Source: Flagellimonas algicola
GTDB lineage: Bacteria; Bacteroidota; Bacteroidia; Flavobacteriales; Flavobacteriaceae
Reading direction: 5' to 3'
DNA: 64,000 bases
Assembly (NCBI RefSeq): GCF_005937185.1
Contig: NZ_VCNI01000001.1
Location: 1,112,657 to 1,176,656 of the forward strand
Positions 1 through 8,626 of the stretch are shown piece after piece; the first letter of the stretch is position 1, and each line of letters starts with the position of its first letter. The position numbers and the translations under genes were made by a program. The notes below the pieces were generated by a model. That model saw nothing but the letters and a program-made list of their open reading frames with translations, searched no databases and was not told the origin of the DNA.

Positions 1-451
1 AGCTTTCTAAATAAGCATAAGCAACTTCTTCCTTACCTAGGGCTTTTGCAATGGTAACTGCCGATTCAAAAACATCTTCCAAGGATTCTGGGCTGATGGA
101 AATCAGCTCAGGTTGTTTATCCAATTTGGCAACGGCAGCCGCGGTGCATGCCGTATCTATTTGGCAGATGTCACACATATCTTGGGTAAAGATGATATCT
201 GGTGCAATCTGTTCCAACAACGGCTCATCCACATAATATAAATCCTTTCCTTGATGCTTGCTTGCCGAAAAAAGCGCATCTATTTCTATACTGGACAGAT
301 TTTTTCCTTCAAGTACACAGCGTACCACTGGTTTTTTCTCTTTCAAAGCTTGTTCAGGGCATTCAAAAGTGATACCATGCAAATGTCCATCCAGTCCCAT
401 ATCGTAGAGCATTTGGGTCACTGCAGGCATAAAGGAACAGACTTTCAACAT
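1..451 (-). CDS. Cobalamin-type ABC solute-binding-fold protein without signal peptide (partial)
   Basis: The reading frame is open from an ATG at 451 to the left edge, so the C-terminus is missing. The protein opens directly with the periplasmic-binding fold (LKVCSFMPAVTQMLYDMG) and has no signal peptide or lipobox. Further in it has a cysteine-rich TQDMCDICQIDTAC stretch at about residues 92-105. This matches the BtuF-like subfamily (PF01497 fold) that is predicted cytoplasmic and has no firmly assigned job. It starts 19 bp after the stop of the TonB receptor, so it is probably cotranscribed with it under the cobalamin riboswitch. That context suggests a corrinoid-related role, which is inference. 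An export start further upstream is unlikely, because upstream codons run into the receptor gene. Confidence 0.8.
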   Translation of the reverse strand, partial: MLKVCSFMPAVTQMLYDMGLDGHLHGITFECPEQALKEKKPVVRCVLEGKNLSSIEIDALFSASKHQGKDLYYVDEPLLEQIAPDIIFTQDMCDICQIDTACTAAAVAKLDKQPELISISPESLEDVFESAVTIAKALGKEEVAYAYLES

Positions 452-470
452 GCTGTTGGAATTAATGGAT

Positions 471-2345
471 TTAAAAATTTAGATTCATCCCAATCCTATA
501 ATTTCTTCCTCTGGTGCTAAAACCCAAGGTCTCTTGGAAATCCTCATTGAGAAGGTTGTCCACATTAAAAAACAATTTCAATTTTTTCGGTAACAACTCA
601 TGACCAACGTATAAATCTACTAAAGAAAAAGCTTCTAAAGGAACATCTACAGAAGGAAATACGCTAAAATCGGTATCCGAGCGCTCACCTGTATATGCAT
701 ATGCCACGCTTGCATTAGTACGTTTTGAAAAACTATAGGCTGCCAAAACATTAAGCTTATGTTTTGGAATTCGAATTGCGTTATCACCTTGTCTTTCTGT
801 AAACGTATAGTTAGCATCAAATCTTAGGTCATCCACCGGAATCCATTGCAATTCAACTTCCACTCCCTTGGCATCTATGGTGTTCTCCGCATTTAAAAAT
901 CCGAAAGTGGTATTGTCAAAAAACACAAAATTCTCTTCTTTCCTATTGAAGTATAAGACACTTGTACGGAACTTATTGGTAATGCTATATTCCAAACCGC
1001 CCTCAATAGTTCGGTCATCTTCAGGCAATAAATCGGGGTTTGGGCCAAAATTGCCAAAAAGTTGGTTCAATGAGGGGGTAATGTAGGATGTAGCATAAGA
1101 GCCAAGAATTTTTGCATATCCAGAATCTGTTTTGATCGTGTAAGAAGGGTTTATGTTGTAAATGAAGTTACTACCATATTCGGAATGGTTATTTAAACGA
1201 GCTCCAGCATTCACGTTCAACCCAAAATCAGAAACATAAACTACGTTGGCGTATGGATCGGTAATGGTAAAGTTTTTCTCTTCATCCAATACAATTTCAT
1301 TTTTGATATAGTTCAGACCAACTATGGTATAAAAAGCATTGTTGAAATTGATTTTGTTGTAAATATCAGCCACGTAGTTATGCGATTCGAAGGTGCCACC
1401 AAAAGCGCTTATACTTTCTGAGTCGTAGGTAGAATAGGCCCCGTTTGCGTGTATGGATCCCGGCCCATATTTAAAATTGGTGGAAAAACCGAATCTATTT
1501 TGTTCTGTGTTGAAAACATAATCAGCATCCAAAAACCCAAAAGATTCGTCAAATTCAAATTCGGTCTTGCTGTGATTTCCAAAAACACTTATGTCCAAAG
1601 CGTTTGTAATTTGATAACCCAAACGTACATTGGTATTTATCCTAGAAAAACTGTCTTCCTCATTTTCGGGGGTGATGACCGCCGAAATTCCATTGGTATA
1701 GGTATTGGAAAAATTGGCCGAATAGGTAAATTTCTTCAGTGTTCCGTTTATAGCAGCATTGTTGGAAAAGTCAGCTATTGTATTTCTTTGCTCTTCCGAA
1801 GTCTGGTTGGTCCCCATACTCGATTGGAAATTTGCAGCTATTCCGGCCTTTGAGGGCTTTTTGGAGGTAATATTGATGACAGCTGTGGCCGCGTTGGTCC
1901 CATATAAAGTACTTGCTGCACCTTTTATGATCTCTATGGATTCGATATTGGCCGTGGAAAGCAGCCTGAGGTCATATTCCGAAGAAAATGAGGAGGGGTC
2001 AGATACTTGAACCCCATCAATTATGACCAAAACCTGACGTCCTCTACCACCCCGGACATAATTGCCGAGGATAACCCCATTCCTACCTCTACTTCCATTA
2101 ATTTCAATACCACTTTTGGTGTTGATAATCTGGGAAATGGTCTTCCCTTGATTCCGCTCTAATTCTTCTGAGGTAATCTTGATTACCGTTTTACCAGAAT
2201 TCTCACGTTTCAATGCAAAACGCGAATCCGTGACCACTACTTCTTGCAACTGATTTACTTCGGTAGAGTCTTGTTGCACTTCTTGCGCGGCCAGCACATT
2301 ACCTACCAAAAAGGTGGCACATAATCTTAAATAATTTTTGTTCAT
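471..2345 (-). CDS. btuB: TonB-dependent cobalamin outer-membrane receptor
   Basis: An outer-membrane beta-barrel receptor of 624 aa importing corrinoids with TonB energy. It has a short signal peptide ending near VLAAQ, a TonB-box-like segment (LQEVVVTDSRF) at about residues 33-43, a plug domain with GRGRQVLVIIDGVQV near residue 100 and TLYGTNAATAVINITS near 147-162. A barrel follows and ends in an aromatic C-terminal strand (YRIGMNLNF). Length and order are normal for the family. Cobalamin as substrate is deduced from the riboswitch directly upstream and the B12 assembly genes across the divergent gap. A gene for a solute-binding-fold protein follows 19 bp downstream. Confidence 0.93.
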   Translation of the reverse strand: MNKNYLRLCATFLVGNVLAAQEVQQDSTEVNQLQEVVVTDSRFALKRENSGKTVIKITSEELERNQGKTISQIINTKSGIEINGSRGRNGVILGNYVRGGRGRQVLVIIDGVQVSDPSSFSSEYDLRLLSTANIESIEIIKGAASTLYGTNAATAVINITSKKPSKAGIAANFQSSMGTNQTSEEQRNTIADFSNNAAINGTLKKFTYSANFSNTYTNGISAVITPENEEDSFSRINTNVRLGYQITNALDISVFGNHSKTEFEFDESFGFLDADYVFNTEQNRFGFSTNFKYGPGSIHANGAYSTYDSESISAFGGTFESHNYVADIYNKINFNNAFYTIVGLNYIKNEIVLDEEKNFTITDPYANVVYVSDFGLNVNAGARLNNHSEYGSNFIYNINPSYTIKTDSGYAKILGSYATSYITPSLNQLFGNFGPNPDLLPEDDRTIEGGLEYSITNKFRTSVLYFNRKEENFVFFDNTTFGFLNAENTIDAKGVEVELQWIPVDDLRFDANYTFTERQGDNAIRIPKHKLNVLAAYSFSKRTNASVAYAYTGERSDTDFSVFPSVDVPLEAFSLVDLYVGHELLPKKLKLFFNVDNLLNEDFQETLGFSTRGRNYRIGMNLNF

Positions 2346-2431
2346 TTCGTTTAAGTGAATAAACGGGAGTATAGTATGTCTGTACCCATACGTAAACTTT
2401 TATCCCGAAAGTTTAACATTGTTTGTTTGAA

Positions 2432-2594
2432 TCTGGCAGGTCTCCTGACTTGTCTTATGCTGCTCAACCTTCCCACCCGTTGGGCAGTGGTTTTTGAAGA
2501 AAACAGCATCTCATTTACATAAGGTGCCAAAACAAAATTGACACAGACTTACAGTTGCGGGAACAGTTTCGGATTTGCACCGAATTCCCTTTTA
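2432..2594 (-). promoter_or_regulatory. Cobalamin riboswitch (minus strand)
   Basis: Read on the minus strand, the region holds the standard B12 aptamer blocks in order. These are a GGTGCAAATCC segment after AAAGGGAATTC, the B12-box-like CCCGCAACTGTAAGT, a CCACTGCCCAACGG arm, a GGGAAGG arm, and the closing AGTCAGGAGACCTGCC. The 3' end lies about 86 nt before the btuB start, which leaves room for an expression platform. It should repress btuB and the following gene when adenosylcobalamin is plentiful. The plus-strand cob operon begins on the other side and is not downstream of this aptamer. Confidence 0.93.
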
Positions 2595-2730
2595 ATCATA
2601 TAAATCAAAACTTATATGAACCAAAATTCTTGGCGAAAGTATACATTTTGTTTAATCTTTTTATATAAATTTTCTACAATTGCTGAAAATAACTAATATT
2701 TGCACACGTCATCTCCAAAACTCCAAAGGC

Positions 2731-3237
2731 ATGATTTATTACATAACGGGCGGTGAACGTTCCGGAAAAAGTGGCCATGCCCAACAATTGGCGTTACAAT
2801 TGTCCAACACCCCAAAGTATCTCGCAACATCCCGAATTTGGGATAAAGACTTCCAAAAACGTGTGGATAGACATAAAAATGATAGGGATGAGCGTTGGAC
2901 GTCAATCGAGGAAGAAAAAGAATTAAGTGCTGTTGTTAAAGAATCGGATACTGTTGTAATTGATTGCGTAACCTTATGGCTGACCAATTTTTTTGTGGAT
3001 ACCAAAAATGACCTTGAAAAATCGCTGAAATTGGCTAAGGACGAGTTTAATAAGCTTATTGATATCAGTGCCAACATTATAATTATATCCAATGAGATAG
3101 GGATGGGCGTCCATGCCTCAACAGAAGTAGGTAGAAAGTTTACTGAGCTTCAAGGTTTTATGAACCAACACATAGCCCATAATGCTGACATTGCCATTTT
3201 AATGGTTTCCGGAATCCCCGTAAAAATCAAACCTTGA
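2731..3237 (+). CDS. cobU: Adenosylcobinamide kinase / cobinamide-phosphate guanylyltransferase
   Basis: A bifunctional cytoplasmic enzyme of 168 aa that phosphorylates adenosylcobinamide and transfers GMP to give adenosyl-GDP-cobinamide. The P-loop GGERSGKS sits at residues 6-13, and HKNDRDERWTSIEE and VVIDCVTLWLTN match the conserved family blocks. I chose the ATG at 2731, where MIYYITGGERSGKS is the usual N-terminus. An upstream TTG at 2680 would add 17 residues that do not resemble the family. The stop overlaps the cobT start (TTGA), so the two are translationally coupled. It is the first gene of a seven-gene B12 operon. Confidence 0.93.
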   Translation: MIYYITGGERSGKSGHAQQLALQLSNTPKYLATSRIWDKDFQKRVDRHKNDRDERWTSIEEEKELSAVVKESDTVVIDCVTLWLTNFFVDTKNDLEKSLKLAKDEFNKLIDISANIIIISNEIGMGVHASTEVGRKFTELQGFMNQHIAHNADIAILMVSGIPVKIKP

Positions 3238-4277
3238 ACAGAATACAATTCAATATTACCCCTTTAAGCGACTCCATTGTCCAATCTATTAAACATAAAA
3301 TAGATTCAAAAACAAAACCTCTGGGTGCTCTGGGTATGTTGGAAACCATTGCCCTAAAAGTCGCCAGAATTCAAGAAACCGATAGCCCAAGTCTTAAAAA
3401 TCCAACCTTGGTTGTCTTCGCTGGCGATCATGGAATAGCCAAAGAGGGTCAGGTAAATCCTTACCCCCAGTCCGTCACAGCCCAAATGGTCTATAATTTT
3501 TTAGAAGGGGGCGCAGCAATCAATTCCTTTTGCAAACAAAATAGCATCGATTTGAAAATTGTGGACGCTGGTGTCAATCATAATTTTAAAAACGCTCCTG
3601 GCTTAATTGATGCCAAAATTGAATATGGCACCCGAAATTACCAGCAAGGACCTGCTATGCAGTTAGACCAAGGTTATGCAGCAATTGCAAAAGGGGCCAC
3701 TATCGTTTCCACTATTTATAAAACAGGTTGCAATTGTATTGGTTTTGGTGAGATGGGTATAGGTAACACATCTTCTGCGGCACTCCTTATGGCGGCTTTC
3801 ACGGGCATCCCAATTAAAGATTGCGTTGGTGCCGGAACTGGATTGTCAAGTTCTGGTATAGCACAAAAAAAGGAAATTCTTGCTAGGGTCTTTAAGGGTT
3901 GTACCGCTACATCGCCCATAGAAAAATTGGCATATTTTGGTGGTTTCGAGATAGCTATGATGACCGGGGCTTTCTTAAGGGCAGCTGAACTAAAAATGAC
4001 TGTGCTGGTCGACGGGTTTATTGCGTCATCGGCATTATTGGTTGCCCATGCACTTCACAAAAATGTCTTGGACTATTGCATTTTCATGCATAATTCTGGG
4101 GAACAGGGTCATCACAAAATTTTGGAATACTTCCGGCAAAATGCCATTCTAGACCTAGGGATGCGCTTGGGTGAAGGTACAGGCGCAGCCGTCGCATTTC
4201 CCATCCTACAATCGGCCATAGGATTTCTCAACGACATGGCCAGCTTTGAAACGGCCCAAATCGATAATCCCATGTAA
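3234..4277 (+). CDS. cobT: Nicotinate-nucleotide--dimethylbenzimidazole phosphoribosyltransferase
   Basis: This 347-aa enzyme activates the lower ligand: dimethylbenzimidazole plus nicotinate mononucleotide gives alpha-ribazole phosphate. Visible family blocks are TKPLGALG near residue 26, VFAGDHGIAKEGQVNPYP near residue 60, GEMGIGNTSSAALL near residue 172, and the C-terminal RLGEGTGAAVAFPIL carrying the catalytic glutamate region. The start is the TTG overlapping the cobU stop. TTG is rare, but the next in-frame ATG would remove the conserved N-terminus. cobS begins 1 bp after its stop. Confidence 0.94.
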   Translation: MNRIQFNITPLSDSIVQSIKHKIDSKTKPLGALGMLETIALKVARIQETDSPSLKNPTLVVFAGDHGIAKEGQVNPYPQSVTAQMVYNFLEGGAAINSFCKQNSIDLKIVDAGVNHNFKNAPGLIDAKIEYGTRNYQQGPAMQLDQGYAAIAKGATIVSTIYKTGCNCIGFGEMGIGNTSSAALLMAAFTGIPIKDCVGAGTGLSSSGIAQKKEILARVFKGCTATSPIEKLAYFGGFEIAMMTGAFLRAAELKMTVLVDGFIASSALLVAHALHKNVLDYCIFMHNSGEQGHHKILEYFRQNAILDLGMRLGEGTGAAVAFPILQSAIGFLNDMASFETAQIDNPM

Positions 4278-4278
4278 C

Positions 4279-5040
4279 ATGAAAAAGGAAATTGACATAT
4301 TTTTTACTGCTCTCATGTTCTTTACCAGGATACCATGTCCCAAGTGGATCGGCCATGACCCGGAATATTTAAGGCAAAGCTCTAAATACTTTCCCTTGGT
4401 CGGGATTGTAGTTGGAGCCATTGGGGCATTGATTTTTTATTTGAGTCTATTTGTTTTTTCCAAAGACATTTCCATTTTATTGAGTATGGCGGCCACAATT
4501 TACACTACTGGAGCCTTTCATGAAGATGGATTTGCAGATGTCTGTGACGGTTTTGGTGGTGGTTGGACCAAGGAAAAGATATTGCTGATCATGAAGGATT
4601 CAAGATTAGGGACCTACGGAGTTATTGGCCTTATCCTTTTATTGGGATTGAAATTTAGCGTCCTACTTCAAGTACCATCATCCCTTATTCCATTGGTACT
4701 GATATCTGGCCATGCCGCCAGTAGATTTATTGCCACAACGCTAATTTATACCCATCAATATGTCAGGGACACTGATAACAGTAAGGCGAAGCCAGCTGCA
4801 AAGACCATGAGTTTTGGTATGCTCTGTATTGGTGGACTGTTTGGCCTTGCACCCATGCTTTTTTTTCAGCAGCCATTACTTTTATTGGTCCTATTGCCCA
4901 TGTATATGGGAAAACTGTTTTTAGGTCAAAAATTTAATAAATGGATCGGTGGGCAAACCGGTGATTGTGCAGGAGCTGTCCAACAATTAACCGAAGTTAT
5001 TTTTTACTTAAGCTTGATTGTATTGTGGAGATTTATCTAA
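4279..5040 (+). CDS. cobS: Adenosylcobinamide-GDP ribazoletransferase (cobalamin synthase)
   Basis: An inner-membrane enzyme of 253 aa that joins adenosyl-GDP-cobinamide to alpha-ribazole phosphate. It shows the acidic metal-binding block FHEDGFADVCDGFGGGWT (about residues 79-96), followed by KDSRLGTYG, the GQTGDCAGAVQQLTE block near the C-terminus, and several hydrophobic segments. I chose the ATG at 4279, 1 bp after the cobT stop, because MKKEIDIFFTALMFFTRIP is the typical opening; an alternative start at 4246 lies inside cobT. The C-terminal codons overlap the next gene by 16 bp. Confidence 0.94.
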   Translation: MKKEIDIFFTALMFFTRIPCPKWIGHDPEYLRQSSKYFPLVGIVVGAIGALIFYLSLFVFSKDISILLSMAATIYTTGAFHEDGFADVCDGFGGGWTKEKILLIMKDSRLGTYGVIGLILLLGLKFSVLLQVPSSLIPLVLISGHAASRFIATTLIYTHQYVRDTDNSKAKPAAKTMSFGMLCIGGLFGLAPMLFFQQPLLLLVLLPMYMGKLFLGQKFNKWIGGQTGDCAGAVQQLTEVIFYLSLIVLWRFI

Positions 5041-5603
5041 TTAGACATACAACCCCTGATATTGAAAAAGGAATTTGTTATGGGCAATCAGATATTGATG
5101 TGACAACCACTTTTGAAACTGAGGTAAAACAAATTCATTCGATAATTGGTAAAACCGATGCATCCAAAATATACAGCAGTCCTTTACAAAGGTGCATGAA
5201 ATTAGCCAAGACCTTTGGTTCCCCTGTTCATTATATGGATCATTTAAAAGAACTGGATTTTGGGGATTGGGAACTTAAACCGTGGAATGAAATCCCACCA
5301 TCAGAGTTAAATCCTTGGATGGAAAACTTTGTGCATATAGCTCCTCCAAATGGAGAATCGTATCAAACCCTACAACAAAGGGCCATTTCCTGTTTCAATA
5401 TGATAATGGCCGAAATAGCTCAGTCATCAATTCTAATAACGCATGCAGGAACTATAAGAGCATTACTTGCGCATCTATTGGGCATTGCACTGAAGGATTC
5501 TTTCCAAATTAAATTAAAGTATGGGCAGGTGATTAAGCTGCAATATAAAGATCATGCCTTTAAAATTTTAGAGGGATTAACCCTAGAAAAGATACAATCA
5601 TGA
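5025..5603 (+). CDS. cobC: Alpha-ribazole phosphatase, histidine phosphatase family
   Basis: This 192-aa phosphoglycerate-mutase-like phosphatase would remove phosphate from alpha-ribazole phosphate or adenosylcobalamin 5'-phosphate, the last nucleotide-loop step. The catalytic RHTTP motif is at residues 6-10 and the second histidine sits in THAGTIRALL. The GTG at 5025 (VEIYLIRHTTP) is chosen as start. It overlaps cobS by 16 bp and gives the normal short N-terminus, whereas the longer frame starting at 4965 lies inside cobS. Family members vary in substrate, so the assignment rests mainly on position in the cob operon. Confidence 0.87.
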   Translation: MEIYLIRHTTPDIEKGICYGQSDIDVTTTFETEVKQIHSIIGKTDASKIYSSPLQRCMKLAKTFGSPVHYMDHLKELDFGDWELKPWNEIPPSELNPWMENFVHIAPPNGESYQTLQQRAISCFNMIMAEIAQSSILITHAGTIRALLAHLLGIALKDSFQIKLKYGQVIKLQYKDHAFKILEGLTLEKIQS

Positions 5604-6754
5604 AAAGCATATTCCCAATATACCTTCTTTTACTTTCATTTTTTGTGCTGGTATCGTGCAAACCGAAAAAGGAGAACCTGCCCTTACCCGCGGCACATGC
5701 CGAAGTAAATTCCTTGTCCCATGCATGGGGGTTTTCCTTTGAAAAACAAGGGGATATTACGGTAATTGAAGTCTCCTCTGCTTGGCCGGGTTCCAACACC
5801 ACTTTTACCTATGCGCTTGTACCCAAAGAAAAATGGGCGTCTATCTCACTCCCTGCAGATACATATGATGCCATTATTGGTACTCCAGTAGAGCGAATGG
5901 TCATTACATCCACTACGCATATTCCCTCCTTGGAAGCTTTGGGGGAACTCGAAAGCATTGTTGGTTTTCCCAACACGGATTTAATCTCCTCAAAACGCAC
6001 AAGAGAACGAATTGAGCAGGGCCAGATTAAGGAACTGGGGAGCAATGAAAACATCAATACCGAAATTACGCTTGAACTAAATCCAGAGGTAGTCGTTGGC
6101 TTTGGAATCAATGATACTAACAAGGCCTACGAAACTATTAAGAAATCTGGGGTTCCATTAGTATATAATGGAGATTGGACGGAAGCCACTCCGCTAGGAA
6201 AAGCGGAATGGATTAAATTTTTCGCCCCTTTCTTTCACAAAGAAATGGAGGCAGATAGCATTTTTAATGCCATTGAAACGGATTATAAGAAAGCCAAACT
6301 ACTGGCCTTGGAAGCCAAAGAAAAACCCACTGTACTAACCGGCGGTCTGTACAAAGACGTGTGGTATGTGGCTGGAGGGAACAGTTGGATGGCTCAGTTT
6401 CTCCAAGATGCCAATGCCAATTATCTCTGGGCAGAATCCCCAGAAAGCGGTAGCATTGGTTTGAGTCTGGAAGTGGTTCTGGCCAAGGGATCGCAAGCGG
6501 ATTATTGGTTTAACCCCTCTTTGCATACTTCATACGAAGAGTTGCTGCAGGTCAATACCCATTATCAACAATTTGAAGCATTTACACAAAATAAGGTGTT
6601 CTCCAATGCCATTAAGAAGGGGGACACAGGGGGCTTATTATTTTATGAGCTGGCTCCCCAAAGACCCGACTTGGTGCTCAAGGATCTCATCTCCATTTTG
6701 CACCCCGGACTTCTTCCCGATTATGAACCTCACTTTTTTAGGCCTTTAAATTAG
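5600..6754 (+). CDS. btuF: Lipoprotein cobalamin ABC importer, solute-binding protein
   Basis: A 384-aa periplasmic binding protein with a lipoprotein signal (LLLLSFFVLVSCKPKK, lipidated cysteine at residue 20). The two-lobe PF01497 fold is evident from VERMVITSTTHIPSLEALG, LELNPEVVVGFG, and GGNSWMAQFLQDANANYLW. It should deliver corrinoid from the outer-membrane receptor to the permease encoded next. The ATG overlaps the cobC stop (ATGA), and the permease starts on the base after its stop, so the gene is fully embedded in the operon. Substrate is inferred from context, since siderophore-binding relatives share the fold. It is distinct from the signal-less homologous fold at 1-451. Confidence 0.88.
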   Translation: MKSIFPIYLLLLSFFVLVSCKPKKENLPLPAAHAEVNSLSHAWGFSFEKQGDITVIEVSSAWPGSNTTFTYALVPKEKWASISLPADTYDAIIGTPVERMVITSTTHIPSLEALGELESIVGFPNTDLISSKRTRERIEQGQIKELGSNENINTEITLELNPEVVVGFGINDTNKAYETIKKSGVPLVYNGDWTEATPLGKAEWIKFFAPFFHKEMEADSIFNAIETDYKKAKLLALEAKEKPTVLTGGLYKDVWYVAGGNSWMAQFLQDANANYLWAESPESGSIGLSLEVVLAKGSQADYWFNPSLHTSYEELLQVNTHYQQFEAFTQNKVFSNAIKKGDTGGLLFYELAPQRPDLVLKDLISILHPGLLPDYEPHFFRPLN

Positions 6755-7786
6755 ATGGGTTCGCAGCGTTCATATTCCTTTGTTTTTGCCATAATCGTTT
6801 TGGCACTTCTTTTGGCGTTTTTGCTCAATGTTAGCTCAGGTTCCGTGAACATCCCTTTTACAGCCGTATTAAGTGGCATGTTTGGGGGACATATGGAGGT
6901 AGAATCGTGGAATTACATCCTTTGGAATTATAGGATGCCCAAAGCCTTCTCTTCCATTTTGGTGGGCGGTGGACTTTCACTTAGTGGATTACTGATGCAA
7001 ACCCTTTTCAGAAATCCTTTGGCGGGCCCTTTTGTTTTAGGAATTAGTTCTGGCGCCAGTTTGGGCGCAGCTTTGCTCTTGATGGGAACCTCAATGATTA
7101 CCGGTTTTACCGTAATGCCATTTTTAAACGATGTTTCCTTGGTCATCGCGGCCAGTCTGGGCAGTTTTTTGGTGCTTTTGGTGGTGCTATTGGTCGCTAA
7201 CCGAATCAAGGATACCATGGCGCTATTGATCATTGGACTCATGTTTGGGAGCATTACCTCGGCCATTGTAAGTGTTTTGGCCTATTTTACCACAGCAGAA
7301 AATTTACAACGCTTTGTTTTCTGGTCCTTTGGAAGTGTTGGAAATTTATCTTCGAGGCAAGTGGCCCTAATGGGAGCCATAGTAGGTTTGGGTGTACTTT
7401 TGTCCATTGTATCAATTAAAAGATTGAATGCCTTTCTCCTAGGGGAAAACTATGCGCAGAGTTTGGGCATATCGCTAAAACGGTCCAGGTTGACCATAAT
7501 CATCGCTACCGGAATTTTGGCCGGTGGGGTAACCGCATTTGCAGGCCCCATCGCTTTTGTAGGACTTGCTGTGCCCCATTTGACCCGTCAGATTTTTGAC
7601 ACCATGGAGCACCGAATTCTTATTCCCGCCGTGTTTCTATATGGTGCTATCCTTATGCTACTATGCGATGTGATTGCCCAGCTCCCCAATTCGGCCAATA
7701 TTCTGCCCATTAATGCTATAACTTCCCTAGTGGGGGCGCCGGTGGTTATCTGGTTATTGGTTAGAAAACGTAAAATGTTGTTTTGA
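6755..7786 (+). CDS. btuC: Cobalamin ABC importer permease, FecCD/BtuC family
   Basis: A polytopic inner-membrane protein of 343 aa with roughly ten hydrophobic segments. It carries the family signatures WNYRMPKAFSSILVGGGLSLSG near residue 50-70, NPLAGPFVLGISSGASLGA near 88-106, and AGPIAFVGLAVPHLTR near 250-265, which is the coupling-helix region contacting the ATPase. It pairs with the binding protein upstream (no gap) and the ATPase downstream (1-bp overlap, TGATG). FecCD permeases also move haem and siderophores, so B12 specificity comes from the operon. Confidence 0.9.
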   Translation: MGSQRSYSFVFAIIVLALLLAFLLNVSSGSVNIPFTAVLSGMFGGHMEVESWNYILWNYRMPKAFSSILVGGGLSLSGLLMQTLFRNPLAGPFVLGISSGASLGAALLLMGTSMITGFTVMPFLNDVSLVIAASLGSFLVLLVVLLVANRIKDTMALLIIGLMFGSITSAIVSVLAYFTTAENLQRFVFWSFGSVGNLSSRQVALMGAIVGLGVLLSIVSIKRLNAFLLGENYAQSLGISLKRSRLTIIIATGILAGGVTAFAGPIAFVGLAVPHLTRQIFDTMEHRILIPAVFLYGAILMLLCDVIAQLPNSANILPINAITSLVGAPVVIWLLVRKRKMLF

Positions 7787-8565
7787 TGTCGCATCCCAAT
7801 CGTTTAAATATCAACGTTGAGAATTTGGCCATAGGCTACAAAGATCGGGTGATCTGTCAAAACATTGATTTGAAATTGGCATCTGGTGAACTTTGCGCCA
7901 TTGTGGGAGTGAATGGTGTTGGAAAATCTACCCTTGTTAGAACACTGGGGAATTTGCAGCCCAAAATGAATGGTGAAATCCAAATTGCTGGGGAAAACCT
8001 TGGAGCATTTAACATGGACCAGCTTGCGAAGATCTTGAGTGTTGTGCTGACCGAGCAACCAGCATCCAAAAATCTAAGGGTACAGGAATTAATTGCTTTA
8101 GGAAGACAACCCTACACCAATTGGATAGGAACTTTGACCCAGGAGGATAAAAGATACATTCAAACCAATCTGAAAGCTTTTCTGCTTGAGGATTTGAAGC
8201 AACGCAAATGCCATGAACTCAGTGATGGTCAACTGCAACGGGTGTTAATAGCAAGGGCCGCCGCCCAGGACACTCCCGTGGTATTACTGGATGAGCCCAC
8301 CACCCATCTGGATCTATATCATAAGGTTCAAATTCTAAAAATGTTGCAGCAATTGGCTCATCAAAGCAAAAAGACCATCGTATTTACAACGCATGAAATA
8401 GATTTGGCCATTCAATTATGCGATAAAATCCTGATTTTGGATGGCAAGACCAACCCATTTGGCACCCCATCTGATTTGATCAAGCAAAAACATTTTGAAC
8501 AACTTTTCCCTTCAGATATGGTTCAGTTTGATTCTAGCAGCGGTTCATTTAAGGTGAAAAAGTAA
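7786..8565 (+). CDS. btuD: Cobalamin ABC importer ATP-binding protein
   Basis: This 259-aa ATPase has a Walker A GVNGVGKST near residues 41-49, a signature motif HELSDGQLQRV in which the usual LSGGQ reads LSDGQ, a Walker B VVLLDEPTTHLD, and the switch histidine in TTHEIDLA. The ATG at 7786 shares a base with the btuC stop; a TTG one codon earlier is also possible but less likely. It is the last gene of the cobUTSC-btuFCD operon. The next gene starts 61 bp later and is functionally unrelated. Confidence 0.9.
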   Translation: MSHPNRLNINVENLAIGYKDRVICQNIDLKLASGELCAIVGVNGVGKSTLVRTLGNLQPKMNGEIQIAGENLGAFNMDQLAKILSVVLTEQPASKNLRVQELIALGRQPYTNWIGTLTQEDKRYIQTNLKAFLLEDLKQRKCHELSDGQLQRVLIARAAAQDTPVVLLDEPTTHLDLYHKVQILKMLQQLAHQSKKTIVFTTHEIDLAIQLCDKILILDGKTNPFGTPSDLIKQKHFEQLFPSDMVQFDSSSGSFKVKK

Positions 8566-8626
8566 TGCACTTTCCCATTCTTCAGCATGGGGGAATCCTG
8601 TATCTTTATCATAAGATTTACATTTT

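Noticed and set aside
2600..2730. Second cobalamin aptamer on the plus strand ahead of cobU
   Set aside because: No B12 box or GGTGCAAAT-type segment is present in this orientation.
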